A DNA stretch of 64,000 bases. Source: Phyto melanocephala (lineage: Eukaryota; Arthropoda; Insecta; Diptera; Rhinophoridae). The translations under genes and the position numbers were made by a program. This document shows, piece after piece, positions 32,801 to 41,750 of the stretch. Position 1 is the stretch's first letter; every line of letters begins with the position of its first letter. A model generated the notes under the pieces. That model saw only the letters and a list, made by a program, of their open reading frames with translations, was not told where the DNA came from and ran no database searches. The DNA lies in contig OW799234.1 of NCBI GenBank assembly GCA_941918925.1, positions 136,199,305 through 136,263,304 on the forward strand, written 5' to 3'.

Positions 32801-35453
32801 TTATATATAATTGAACGCGATGGTAATTTGATATTTCTTACTGTGTATGTCGATGATATTATTATAGGTAGTAAGGATAAAACATTCGTGATAGATATCA
32901 AACAACGTATTTGTAATGAATTTGATGTTTGCGATAAAGGATCCTTACAGTATTTTTTAGGTATGGAAATCGATAGACCTGATGAGATCGGACCTATAAA
33001 AATAAGTCAAACACAATATATAGGAAATATATTGAAAGAATTTGGTATGTATAATTGCAAATCTGTATCAGTACCATTAGATGCCGGATATCAAGTTGCA
33101 TGCTCTGAAAACTGTAAGAGAGCGGATAAAAATGAATATCAAACAGTGATCGGTAAACTGATGTATTTGTCGATTACTACCCGCCCGGACTTATTGCATT
33201 CAGTTTCAAAGCTGTCCCAATGTAATTCAGACCCACATCAGGAACATATGCAAGCGGTTAAGCATTTATTAAGATATCTTCAGGGCACAAAGGACCTAAA
33301 GCTAGAATATAATGCCAGTGAGAAGAAATCGCTAGTTGGATATGTGGATGCCGATTGGGGTGGCGATGCCACAAATCGTAAATCCTATACAGGTTTTACG
33401 TTCTTTATTGGTAGTTGTCTGGTTTCGTGGCAATCAAGAAAGCAAACATCAGTAGCGCTAAGCAGTACCGAAGCTGAATACATGGCCGCGTCGGATGCAG
33501 CGAAGGAAGCAATTTACCTTCGAAAACTTTTAATAGAATTAAATTATTTAAAAGACGAACCCATTGTACTAAACATTGATAATCAAGGCGCACAGAAATT
33601 GACCATGAACCCAGTATATCATAAACGAAGCAAACACATAGATGTAAGATACCACCATATTAGAGAAGCAGTAAAAAACGGAGAAATTACCATGGAATAT
33701 TGCCCTTCAAATAATATGGTAGCCGACATCTTAACAAAGAATTTACCAAGAGTAAAACATAATAAATGCATTAATTTAATGAATATTAATTAGTATTTTG
33801 TAAAGGAACATCCACGTTGAGGTGGCGTGTCTTAGGATAAAATGCAACCGTGCAACGTGAATGTTTTTACATTCCTTTTCTTTACTTATTTTATCAACCA
33901 ATATACAATATATGCGCATTTGAATTGCATTACTTTTTATAGTCTTAATCGTATTTTAAGCTTCGTCAAGAACAGACGCAATAAATAAACGTTACATATA
34001 TTCACTCACTGACTTTTAATCTAATTTACTGCGACGTAAATTCAACACTATTACATTATCTTAATACATAGGTTGCATATGTCACATAGAACACAATAAT
34101 TTACGAACGACAATATCTCAATTTTTACAACCCTAATATTAAAAAATTAAAGCTGGAATAGAATCCTTTGATTTTTGCTAGGGATGTATCTTATCTGTTG
34201 CCAAACGTTAGGGTTAAATTTTTGAATTTTTCTTTAGGTCAGTTAACCTTACAGTAATGCATTTGTCCCCGTGAGACAAAAGCATCGATAGTTCACACTT
34301 AAAGATCCGACTGTAAGTTACGGAAAAGTCAAAGTGCAAGATTTTTTTAATTGCCCTGCAAAAATAATTTAGTTTCGAATGGGTACGGGTAACATTTTTT
34401 TCTGGTATGGTCTAATGAACATATGTGTGTATGTGAAAGTGTAAAATTTTTGATTTCTTGAATTAATACAAGGTGGATTGATTGATTCGCCTTGAATTAA
34501 TATTTGTGTATAAAATTCAAATTGAAATAAAATAAGATTCAACTCTTGCACAGATTACGTTTGGCGCCGCAATGACTAATATTCGAGACAAAATTCAGTT
34601 TCTGAATTAATTACAAAAAGCACTATTACGTTTTGCCGTTCGTTTTATAAAGCATGAATTAAAGATTGAATTGAATGATTATTCAAAATGTTAAAGCTAA
34701 ACTATTTTTTTATGAATACGCCAGTATGTATTTACAGTCTTATGCATTAAAATGTTGTTCTTAACTTATATATTCAATTGTATTTATTTATATATATGTA
34801 TATTTTATATTTCATTAGTCTTTAAGTAATATTATTCTTTAGACTTGAATAAATAATTAAATAAATTATATCGAAATTTAATAAAAACGTTTATTGACCA
34901 AAAAATTAATTTTGCCATCAAAATAAAAACATACAAGTTCATGTTGTGACTCATTAAATAATAAGTTTAATTATCAATATTTTGGTCTTTTATTTACGCT
35001 GCTATTAAGGCATCAATTAAATTTTTAGGTTAAGTTTGTTAAACATCAACAAAAATTGTTGTTAACTTACCGAAATCATCAGCGAAATAGAAGCAGCTGG
35101 ATATTAAATGAAATGATGCCGCTACCAGAAGAATATCTATGTGCCAAAATATAATTCGAGAACGAAAAAATTTAACCATATACATTGCCAATGCTCCCAC
35201 AAATCCTACACATGCTCCCAAAATCATTGGTCCATAAACGATTAAACCAGAACTAACATTTCGCTCAGCAACAAACGAAGAGATTGTGTAACCAAACACT
35301 AGACCAGACGGCAAAAAACTTAGACACACTTTAATGATTTAATAAACAAATAACAATGAAAACACACAAAATAATTATTAAAAATAACCCACCTACTAAA
35401 CTGGGGGCATATTGACAAATTTTATAAACAATATTTTCCCAAATTGAAGCCAT
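26817..35453 (-). CDS. MFS-like multi-pass membrane protein (paralogue of 40086-41547)
   Basis: I join three exons on the minus strand: 35453-35393 (start MASIWENIVYK), 35328-35071 and 27949-26817. Both introns are in phase 1, and the product is 483 aa. Exon 2 encodes SGLVFGY and three hydrophobic segments; exon 3 encodes about eight or nine more, separated by a loop at roughly residues 200-260. This is the size and layout of a 12-helix major-facilitator-type transporter, in two six-helix halves. A motif LLIEVSHFLYMEL in the second half is shared with the + strand paralogue (MLVECSPFLYTEL), as are LLGI near the C-terminus and the splice positions. No substrate can be inferred and I do not recognise a named gene. 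The 7.1-kb intron 2 holds a mariner, a MITE, a complete copia element and a micro-palindrome. The frame is intact despite these insertions. Confidence 0.75.
28011..29181 (+). mobile_element. mariner-type element with long, subrepeated TIRs (inside the intron)
   Basis: The left end CACCATTTCCAATTGTATTT at 28011 is mirrored by the right end (complement CAACATTTCCAATTGTATTT) finishing at 29181, each next to TA (28009-28010 and 29182-29183). The inverted repeats extend inward about 150 bp in diverged form and contain subrepeats of the type 'aattgtgtttcagaaatttc'. The 1171-bp element contains a broken transposase. Coordinates of the ends rest on the terminal ~20 bp and the TA pair. Confidence 0.75.
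28330..28900 (+). pseudogene. mariner transposase remnant
   Basis: Recognisable blocks in order, in several frames: KVIFDQVHFHLN, HDKQMQQVTSWCRFRSGSVI, SYFFEDQAE, DMITEILWPLLDGLN, NDMWFL, then CYTAHKTMHLLQQQF and NWAPRSCDLT. These correspond to the catalytic core from before the second Asp to the PRS(C/P)DLTP block. Several stops and frameshifts; not functional. Only 28394-28627 is open. Confidence 0.8.
29266..29399. mobile_element. 134-bp hAT-like MITE with perfect 8-bp target duplication
   Basis: The ends TAAGGCATATTTATTCATC and (complement) CAAGGCAAATTTATTCATC form a TIR; the direct repeats attaaacc (29258-29265 and 29400-29407) are identical. The TIR is shared with the element at 58857-59064. 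No coding capacity, so it must depend on a hAT transposase elsewhere. Confidence 0.85.
29648..29867 (+). repeat. 5' LTR of the copia element
   Basis: Starts 'tgtcttaggataaaatgcaa', ends 'gacgtaaattcaaca'. It contains AATAAATAAA near 29800, a plausible poly(A) signal within the LTR. Identical to the 3' LTR except for one substitution. Confidence 0.95.
29933..33793 (+). CDS. copia-type gag-pol polyprotein
   Basis: This single 1286-codon frame has the copia gene order. Residues ~1-200 are a gag of the UBN2 type (MNNVFQIEKLNDVNYESWSV). A zinc knuckle CFNCGAIGHFASQC lies at ~226-239. The aspartic protease motif LDSGATSH is at ~272-279. Integrase follows: an HHCC-like region with HNRFGHL (~396), then catalytic D in VVHSDVCGPF (~463), D in RTDNGKEY (~526) and E in NGVAERCNRT (~563). 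Reverse transcriptase has TAYLNSEIHDEIY and the catalytic YVDDII (~972-977). RNase H has VGYVDADWGGD (~1136), SSTEAEYMA and SKHIDVRYHHIREAV. D. melanogaster copia is about 1400 aa, so this is a little shorter. All catalytic residues are present and no stops were seen; it may be active. ATG chosen as the first after the primer site. Confidence 0.95.
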   Translation: MNNVFQIEKLNDVNYESWSVLMKSVLIHSGFWRMVCGVQKRPTEAAGATKWDLEDEKALASIILSVKPTQLGYIKNSKTSADAWKKLEDIYQPKGPIQKVCLYKRLLGLHIPEGGNMVQHLKTFTETTEKLAEAGIEIQEELLVIMLLGSLSKEYDHFVIAMETRDLLPDLSFLKQKLMEESERRKEKIEEETTCQQQQQAFNVRTQKQSKPSNGNKIKKKFKGKCFNCGAIGHFASQCKAEKKNQIYEQKQFALTMLAAAQSATMQNAWYLDSGATSHMCADKESFIRFYDHNEKVRLASDKILSTKGKGDVLFRYKNYDLTFENTLYSPELQGNFLSVSKIVDKGLVVIFEAQRATVKKRDGEILLEAKRDGDLFVVNKPMEKVFAIDSIEQTWHNRFGHLNYGSLRDLSMKGMVTNLNIGNNINKTPNCHTCMKSKIHTLPFPKESKNIALNVLDVVHSDVCGPFRVNSVGGAKYFITFIDDRSRMIFVFFMKAKSEALEKFKIFKKMVENEMNSKIKVLRTDNGKEYINSEFEAYLMQYGIQRQLTVPYTPQQNGVAERCNRTLVEMSRSMLVHSGVQESLWAEAINTAAYIRNRCPTKKLNEKTPYESWYGRKPDVKHLRTFGCYAVALDKTNKSKFMPKGEELTMVGYSTVSKAYRLFNEKTRKIVEKRDVIFDEDEFRKNKQCSHQKDQNEEDDYFLINIYKDNSPELNHINDENSDQEDFEGFSTADENLSSDTSHEAEQPQNIRKNKPGRPRKKQNQLGNLAETFIPSTVDDATECEDSELWTNAMRSEISSLIKNKTWYLTDLPAGRKSISCKWVFAVKRNKQGKIERYKARLVARGCNQQYGIDFIETFSPVARYTTIRILMALAVEWKMYLHQIDVSTAYLNSEIHDEIYIQQPPCFEDKNNPHKVLRLKKAIYGLKQAGREWNIKLDNVLRKIGFKQSHYDPCLYIIERDGNLIFLTVYVDDIIIGSKDKTFVIDIKQRICNEFDVCDKGSLQYFLGMEIDRPDEIGPIKISQTQYIGNILKEFGMYNCKSVSVPLDAGYQVACSENCKRADKNEYQTVIGKLMYLSITTRPDLLHSVSKLSQCNSDPHQEHMQAVKHLLRYLQGTKDLKLEYNASEKKSLVGYVDADWGGDATNRKSYTGFTFFIGSCLVSWQSRKQTSVALSSTEAEYMAASDAAKEAIYLRKLLIELNYLKDEPIVLNIDNQGAQKLTMNPVYHKRSKHIDVRYHHIREAVKNGEITMEYCPSNNMVADILTKNLPRVKHNKCINLMNIN
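33828..34047 (+). repeat. 3' LTR of the copia element
   Basis: 220 bp, one mismatch to the 5' LTR, followed directly by the target duplication ctatt. Confidence 0.95.
34461..34502. mobile_element. 26-bp near-palindrome flanked by perfect 8-bp direct repeats (minimal hAT-like MITE)
   Basis: CAAGGTGGATTGA (34469-34481) faces TTGATTCGCCTTG (34482-34494), complementary at most positions. The 8-mer aattaata is present at both 34461-34468 and 34495-34502. The insert matches the 27-bp insert at 26434-26460 in its outer ends (CAAGG...CGCCTTG). It lies in intron 2 of the MFS-like gene. Confidence 0.72.
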
Positions 35454-36268
35454 TTTTTATTTAAACGTCACTTGTTGAATTCATTACTTTGTTAACTACA
35501 TTGATTCGTATACAAATTCAATATTAATTTTTCACTTTCAGTGTGTATTTCCTTTGATTTATTTATTCGTCACTTAGTTTAGTGTTTGACTAACTAACTG
35601 CTTTACGTTACTAAATCATAAATTCCCACACAATTACATTCATTTTTTGATAAAGAGTATCAGTTGCGCCCAAAACTGATAAGATAAAGTACAAGAAGTA
35701 TCCCATCAAAATAAAGTAAGCATAGAAATGTAGAGAAGCACCAAAACCAGCTAACCAGAAATACTTCAAATTCTAAGGAAAACCAAAGCAAGGAATTTTA
35801 CATTAGCGCGTCATTGGAAGGAACTAAATTGAAGCGAAGCATAATTTTAATTTTGCAGCCGTTTCAGCAGATTAAAAATACGATATACTCTTACATTTTA
35901 ATTTAATTGCGCAATCTTTGGAAATAATTTGGTTTTTAAATAAATAACTTATTAATAACCATTTTATTAACTCTACTTGTGTTTTGGTAATTTCAGTTTG
36001 AATCAAATTCAATACTCATCGATATTTTTTAGGGAAAAAAAACTTCTTAAAAATTAATATGTATGTATATGTATATACAATGTACATACACATACATACA
36101 TACATATATAATTTTAACTATTCTGAAAGTGATTAAAACGTAGTTAAAATATAATTACGATCATTTGTTTGCTGGGATACTGTTGTAATGCAATATACGA
36201 TTATATTCATAAACATAGAGTCGGCATCGAGTGAATCTCAATATTTATCGATTATTTTTATTATTGTA
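35454..36268. other. upstream of the MFS-like gene
   Basis: The 5' flank of the minus-strand gene starting at 35453. No TATA box or other element could be assigned. It holds a fragment of the 24034 repeat (35800-35820) and TATG/CATA tracts at 36057-36110. Confidence 0.35.
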
Positions 36269-36603
36269 CTAGCCAAGCCCGGCGCGCGTTGCTACGCCCC
36301 TTAATGAATAAAAATGCATTCTGAATTTTAATTGAATATCAAGCGCAAGAAGCTAAACTTTTCTAATCACGAACTGTAGTCATGACAGCGAAATATGTGT
36401 GCAAAGTTTCAGAAAAATCGCTCAAGTGCAAGTAGCTAAAATTTATTACTTATTTTTTATGGGCGTAGCCCCGCCCACTTTTTGCCACCCTGGAATTTGT
36501 ACAACAACTTACCAAATTTTGAGTCCGATCGGCTTTACTGTTTCGGAGTCTATAGTTAAAACACACACACACACACACAGAGTTTCACTTTTATATATAT
36601 AGA
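36269..36603 (-). mobile_element. 335-bp non-autonomous Helitron, empty counterpart of 4461-10702
   Basis: On the minus strand it starts TCTATATATATAAAAGTG at 36603 after A and ends GGGCTTGGCTAG at 36269 before T. It contains (TG)n (CA at 36561-36580) about 25 bp from the 5' end, one copy of the GC-rich 'gtgggcggggctacgccc' unit, and the shared pre-terminal block. It therefore shows the family structure without the LINE insertions and without the minisatellite expansion. Confidence 0.9.
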
Positions 36604-36649
36604 TTTAAAAAAAATACTTAAAAATAAAATTATTTTTCGCCTTCTGAAG

Positions 36650-36806
36650 CAATGGTACGTTGCTTAGTTCATCGTCACCACCAACAATGCACCGTAAGAT
36701 GTTGAACGCAATAGCACAAAGTGTTAACGAAACAATAAAAACATCTATCAGAAGGCGCAATTTCAACAGTATGCCAGGAATAAAATCAAATTTATTGAAA
36801 ATCTGA
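36650..36806 (+). other. possible terminal exon of an unidentified gene
   Basis: After a pyrimidine-rich stretch and AG (36648-36649), the frame reads NGTLLSSSSPPTMHRKMLNA, then QSVNETIKTSIRRRNF and SMPGIKSNLLKI, and stops at 36804-36806. The hydrophilic, basic composition looks protein-like. The ending (RRR F ... MP I ... KI) resembles the candidate exon at 37637. The Helitron at 36269-36603 ends only 46 bp upstream. The minus strand of the same DNA is also open (36605-36964) and hydrophobic, which is expected for the antisense of a hydrophilic frame. No upstream exon found. Confidence 0.3.
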
Positions 36807-36964
36807 TTATTCAGATTCGAACCGGAAAAGATAGGGGGCTCAAAATTTGCCAGAATATTTCTTATACGCAAGGTTTGTTTGGTATTGAAAATCGGAATAT
36901 AAGGAAGAGAGTTATAGGTCGTAATGCAAGAGTAGGTAAAAAAAAAAACATGTCCTTCCAACAT

Positions 36965-37569
36965 CGAATAAATTGAGATTGTGTCTTAACGCATTGACGT
37001 AGAGCGATGAAACTTCGCAAGTATATTTCCTGAGTAAAAAAAGTATTTGTCCCTGAAAATTGCTCAAATCGATACATTACTAAAGGAGTTATAGATCAAG
37101 GCGAAAATTTTTACCGCACAGAGTATTTTTCGGTTTATTCAAAATTTAAAACGTAATAAAACTGACAGAATTAAATGTATGAGTCTGAAATGTTGCAACC
37201 ATTACTTTTTAGTCAAAGGATTTTTACAAACGGAAAACTAAGGTGGCACGTCCACCTCCCATATTACGCTTAATTTCAAATCCATATAATTTCTCTATGA
37301 AAAAAGTTTTTTGAAGAATAGAGGACTCTATATTAAAATATCTAAGTTGAATTTATTAGCAGAAACTACTTTGACACGCCTACTTTAACGCCCACTTTTC
37401 ACGTAATCTACTGTTAATGAAATTAAAAAGCTCATAAATACGAACAGAATTAGAGACATGATGATGAAATTGCGCTCACATAGCATTCTTTTTTATGCTA
37501 TTAAAGTACTTAAAATTGGTAGTGGGTATTCAAAATTCGGCACAGCCGAATATAGTGCTCTGGCTTGTT
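36965..37569 (+). mobile_element. HINE-associated repeat, 3' part
   Basis: Ends at 37569 in 'aattcggcacagccgaatat' then AGTGCTCTGGCTTGTT, the HINE 3' module. Upstream text ('aaaatttaaaacgtaataaa', 'tttaacgcccacttttcacg') is shared in diverged form with 44180-44320. The 5' limit is uncertain. Confidence 0.5.
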
Positions 37570-37636
37570 ACATACAAACATCATATTTGTCATAACAAGA
37601 TTAAGAATATTTTTACTTACTTTAATTTCAATTTAG

Positions 37637-37791
37637 AACTTGTAAATATTTTTCGATTAAGGCGAAAATCAATTGCAGCGCGTAGAAGATTCTGCCATAC
37701 TGTGAATGATATGCCTAACATACCTCACATTAAGAAATGGATAAAAAATATAGAAGAGAACATTAAACAACATTTAAAAAAGCAAAATTAG
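37637..37791 (+). other. possible terminal exon of an unidentified gene
   Basis: After 'tttaatttcaatttag' (good acceptor, AG at 37635-37636) an open frame encodes LVNIFRLRRKSIAARRRFC, TVNDMPNIPHIKKWIKNI and ENIKQHLKKQN, then TAG. A possible donor at 36769 (AACA|GTATGC) in the candidate exon at 36650 would join it in frame (phase 1). Basic, helix-prone; no family recognised. It could equally be a chance open frame. Confidence 0.3.
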
Positions 37792-38019
37792 ACGTCCTAA
37801 ATCATTAAGAACGGTAGACAGTGTTTATATGTATGTCTTTTTGTGGCGATTCTAGTATTTTTGTTTACAAAGTATGGAATTGCTTGAAATATGCAAAGAT
37901 CGTCATTACATTACATTTTACACAAAAACTTAAAGCCGTTATTTCTACAATATTTAAGTGGTGTTAGAATTAAAATCTTACGTTGCTAGTCAGAGGCAGC
38001 AGTCGCCAAATTGCCGTTT

Positions 38020-38632
38020 TTGTAGAACTCTTGCGTGCACGATGCACATTAACTGTATTTCCAGAGGCACGTTTTGAAAATAATTTAAATTAAATGGCCT
38101 CCACCCTCGGTGACACATGTTCGACATCTTATTGCTTTAAATCATCAAAATTTATTGCAAACTCTTTCAACATTTTTAAGTAACGGTCTCCATTGACCGT
38201 AACAGTAAGACCGTTTTCTTCGAAAAAGTAAGGCTCAACAATGAACCTTGATAAAACTGCACACTACACCGAGACGCGAAGTGGATGCAATTGCATCTTA
38301 TGTAGTATCTGTGGGTTAGAATAATTCCATATTCTGACACCTATTTGAGCATACAAGCTTCTTGTCGAAATTATTCACGAGCCTCATTATAGTCCATCTG
38401 CTAGGAGAAGTGCCGCCAAACGTGCGCATATATTCTCTTAAGACGAAAACTACGGACTCTAAAGCGTGAAAGCGCCGCACTATCATAATTTTTGTTTGAT
38501 TGTCCCAATTCTCCATTTTCGTTAAATCTTAAATTCAATCTACATACATATAAAATAAAAGAAAAATTAAACAGGTTGGTTACACAGAAAAAAGGTAAAA
38601 GGTTTTGGTAGCAGCTTTCATCGGCCACCCTG
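38020..38632 (-). pseudogene. mariner-type transposase pseudogene with one recognisable end
   Basis: The minus strand starts near 38632 with CAGGGTGGCCGATGAAAGC, a mariner-like end. ATG at 38516 opens MENWDNQTKIMIVRRF, followed by VLREYMRTFGG and SPSRWTIMRLVNNFDKKL: a helix-turn-helix pair. After a deletion and stops come PYFFEENGLTVTVNGDRYL and HVSPRVEAI/VHRARKS-like pieces of the catalytic core. No matching inverted end was found at the low-coordinate side, so the element is truncated or rearranged. Confidence 0.75.
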
Positions 38633-40085
38633 TACTTGAATACATACATACATATGGGCATTTCCATGTCATCGTACGTGACATTTGTACTCGTATAAAG
38701 TGGAGTAACTTTTGCAAAAGTAAGAGAAACTGAAGAGCGCACAACATGCCAACTGGGCATAATGTATACCTGTCATGAGTTTGGGCTTTTAGTGCCCCTC
38801 CTTTTCAACCTAACCTAAGAGTAACTGAAACAAAATTAGATAATCATGTTCCATTCAAAAGGTACTTAATTTAAAAAAAAATTAATTATATTCGAATCAT
38901 TGTTGTCTAAAAGATCCAGAAAAATAAAAATATATCGTACGTGACATAAAACAGAAGTCATTTTGAGGTATATATATAGAAATATGAAAAAATCTGTGAA
39001 TCTTGGGAGGTATTCATGGAAATATCCATATGTGAGTATTTCTTATGATTAAGCGGTCACATTTGTAAGTCGTAATTTTTTAAATAGTATCTTCGTATGT
39101 TTGAAGTAATATCTTATCAGAAAAAAAAAACAAAGAGTTACCAAAAGATGAAATGTTGGATAAAACTAAATATAAAATCTTAATAGATAATGAATAAGAA
39201 ACTGTAAACTTATTTGTTTAAAAAAAATAACAAAATTTGTGTTTATAAAAATATTGTTTTTATTTTTAACTTTAAATTTAAAAGAATGTTTATTAGTTTG
39301 CAGGTAGATATATTTACATATAAACATGTCGTAAATCAATATGATTGTACACATCACTCTGTATTTTTATCTGAATATTTTTTTATGATTCAGTAAAGTA
39401 ATGTACATACATACATATGTACATGAATATATAGTAAAGTGAACGTTTGTTATATTGCATTGTTTAGCGTAACCAAAATAGAAAAGTAGAAAATACGTTA
39501 GTAATTGAAAGATGATAATAAAATCACTTTAACAGTATTGTATCGAATCTACAAGAAGAGACAATTAATTAATAGTCGAGAAATGTACTTTTTTTGTGAC
39601 TTTTTAAGTAAGAGATTTCAAACACGTTAAAATTTCTAATTTTTGTAGGCGCATAAACAAACAAACAAACATTCGTACTAAGTGTATACATACATACAAA
39701 CATATGTATTTAAGTATTTGTTTGAGCATTAATTATTAAAAAATCTTTCACATCTTGTTGCCGTCGCTCGTAAACGAGCAACGTATACATTTTTAGAAAA
39801 TTCACTTTTTGATGCAGGACAAAAGAGAAAACGAAAGTGCATCGTTGTGTTTTGAAATTAAACATAAAGATTTTAGCAAGTTTTTCCCTCTCCCGTAAAG
39901 TTTATTGAATTGAAGTCGGCTCCTTCGCGAGTAAAAGTAACAAGATATTTACCCCAATATTCATCAAATTCAAAATGTGTTTTAAATGTATTTTTTTTAA
40001 ATACTTACATTTGTAGATTTCAAATACATTTTATTTTTTTAAGAACATAAGCCTTAATGTTTTATTTTTATTTTTTTTTTTTTAG
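38633..40085. other. intergenic / 5' region of the + strand MFS-like gene
   Basis: AT-rich with CATA tracts (39405-39425, 39687-39705). The missing first exon of the gene at 40086 should lie here or further upstream. Two ATG-to-donor candidates were considered. 39583-39607 ends in phase 1, as required, but is only about eight codons. 39812-39894 is longer but ends in the wrong phase. Confidence 0.35.
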
Positions 40086-41547
40086 TTTTCGGCTGCTTAT
40101 TTGTCAGTGGTTTCCACTTTGGCTACTATTGCAAATACACTTACGTTTATCACAATTTATGGATCAATTGGTTCGCCTTGTTCGGAGTTCTGATCTGTAT
40201 TCTAGCAGCTGCAGGTTGGACGTTACGAAAGTATAAAAAGAGAAAATATCTTTATGAGAATTTTTATATTGTATTCTATGGCTTAATATGTAGTATTTTG
40301 GGCGCAGCTTTTTTAATAACCGAAAATACAGGTATTTAAGTTGTTCGCACGAACATGATTCATCTTGTTTTATAATCAAACTAAGAATTACTCATTTGTG
40401 TATTTATGCAGAAATTTCATTCTACTTTATACTCATGTCGTTGGTTGTAATTTACTTGCCCTGCTATAATTATATTTCCTTGCGGTGTGATTCGCAAGGT
40501 TCAAGGCCGGCCCGTATTGCTCTTGGAAATACTATATACTTTTCTGGCGTAACTGTTGGATTTTCAATCTTCAATGACTTGGAATTGAAAAGATGTGCTT
40601 TGGTATTATTTGGATTATCTCTGATAGCTATAGGCTGCCTCATTGTTAATGAAATTTTGCAACAATATCGTGTTCAAGATTACAAAGCCTCGTGTGACCT
40701 CGTCTTTAATTTACTTAATGAAGAGGAATTGGCTTATGCAGCGAAAAAATCTATACTGGCACTTTTTGTAGGACGGGATGATTATTGCTTTAAGCGCAAC
40801 ATTCAATGGCTTGTTGTGGGATGGACGACAGTTATTACATTGGAGAGGTGCTGTTTCTATTCAATCACATATATGACTCTTATGTACCGCTCCACCAACG
40901 GTTACATACAAAGCAATCATCTGTATTTACCATATCTTTTGTACGCCTCTGGATGTGCGCTGGGTTTCCTCTTAATGTTGCGCTATAAACCCAAGTTTAT
41001 TTATCTTATGTTTGGCTTGATTAAAATTACAATTACGGCTGCTGTGTTGGGCGTATATAATGATGATTTTCCAGAACATTGCTTCACATTCTTATGCTTC
41101 TATTACATAAGCATGGGTGTTTATTCCAGTATTGGCATACAAATGCTGGTAGAATGTTCCCCCTTTCTTTATACAGAATTATGTTTGGCCGTATCGTATT
41201 CACTAGAGCTAATATTAGTGGAAACATCTAAAATGGAGTTGTTGTATAAGCAAGAAAACGCAAGCGATTGGACGCTGTTAGTAATTATGAGTGCGATAAC
41301 AATTTTTTTGACAACTTGCAGCATTTGTTTAATACAATTTTTCTTGTTGGACTCGGCTGGTCTAATTGAAACTCGTAACCGACTCTTAGGTATACACAGA
41401 TTGCCGGTTAAGTCATATGAAAATAAATTATATAAAAACAATTTCTTTCTGCAAATGGAAATACCTTCAAAAGTGTCTACTATTGTCTTAGAGAAAAACC
41501 GTGTATTTAAACAATTTCCAGCGGTAAATGAAAAGCAATCTACATAA
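40086..41547 (+). CDS. MFS-like multi-pass membrane protein, 5' exon not resolved
   Basis: Two exons are clear: 40086-40331 and 40412-41547 (intron 80 bp, phase 1), giving about 460 residues without the N-terminal exon. The first has 'tttttttag' before it and starts in phase 1, exactly like exon 2 of the minus-strand paralogue. Its VFGCLFVSGFHFGYY aligns with that gene's SGLVFGY region. The second exon carries about nine hydrophobic segments, the shared motif MLVECSPFLYTEL and RNRLLGI. A 12-helix MFS-type transporter is the best reading; substrate unknown. The tail after LLGI is hydrophilic and cytosolic. The divergent arrangement with 26817-35453 and the shared splice phases point to an old local duplication. 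Confidence 0.75.
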
Positions 41548-41617
41548 ATTTTAAAGAATAAATTCTATCGTTTAAAAAATCTAAATACAAATCTATTACA
41601 AACTTGATTTCATTTCA

Positions 41618-41750
41618 AACAAGTAAGAGTGCTACGTTCGGCTGTGCCGAATCTGATAATACCCTTTGCCATTTTTATTTTTATTTTTTTTCATATACTA
41701 ATTTCAACGTGTTTTGGTAGTTATCGAGCTATAAAATAACGAATTTACAG
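41618..41750 (-). mobile_element. HINE 3' end fragment
   Basis: On the minus strand it ends ATTCGGCACAGCCGAACGTA, then CACTCTTACTTGTT at 41618, preceded by GGGTATTATCAG. It lies 70 bp downstream of the MFS-like stop codon, possibly in the 3' UTR. The other end is not clear. Confidence 0.6.

Larger units (their letters stand above)
29648..34047 (+). mobile_element. complete Ty1/copia-type LTR retrotransposon
   Basis: The 4400-bp element has 220-bp direct LTRs (29648-29867 and 33828-34047) that begin TGT and end ACA and differ at one base (gaaatgc versus gaattgc). It is flanked by the 5-bp duplication ctatt (29643-29647 and 34048-34052). Directly after the 5' LTR, 'ggttatgtgcccagcagcc' (29868-29886) resembles the internal initiator-Met-tRNA primer site used by Drosophila copia. 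A purine-rich 'gttgaggtggcg' precedes the 3' LTR. A single intact gag-pol frame fills the interior. One LTR mismatch in 220 bp indicates a young insertion. It lies antisense in intron 2 of the MFS-like gene. Confidence 0.97.

Noticed and set aside
36605..36964. Minus-strand frame with hydrophobic, membrane-like segments
   Set aside because: Its hydrophobicity is what the antisense of a basic, hydrophilic frame gives; no motif, and the + strand frame has the better splice context. Kept only as the + strand candidate.
39812..39894. Candidate first exon (MQDKRENESASLCFEIKH...) for the + strand MFS-like gene
   Set aside because: It has a usable donor but ends in phase 2, whereas the next exon needs phase 1 to stay in the transporter frame.
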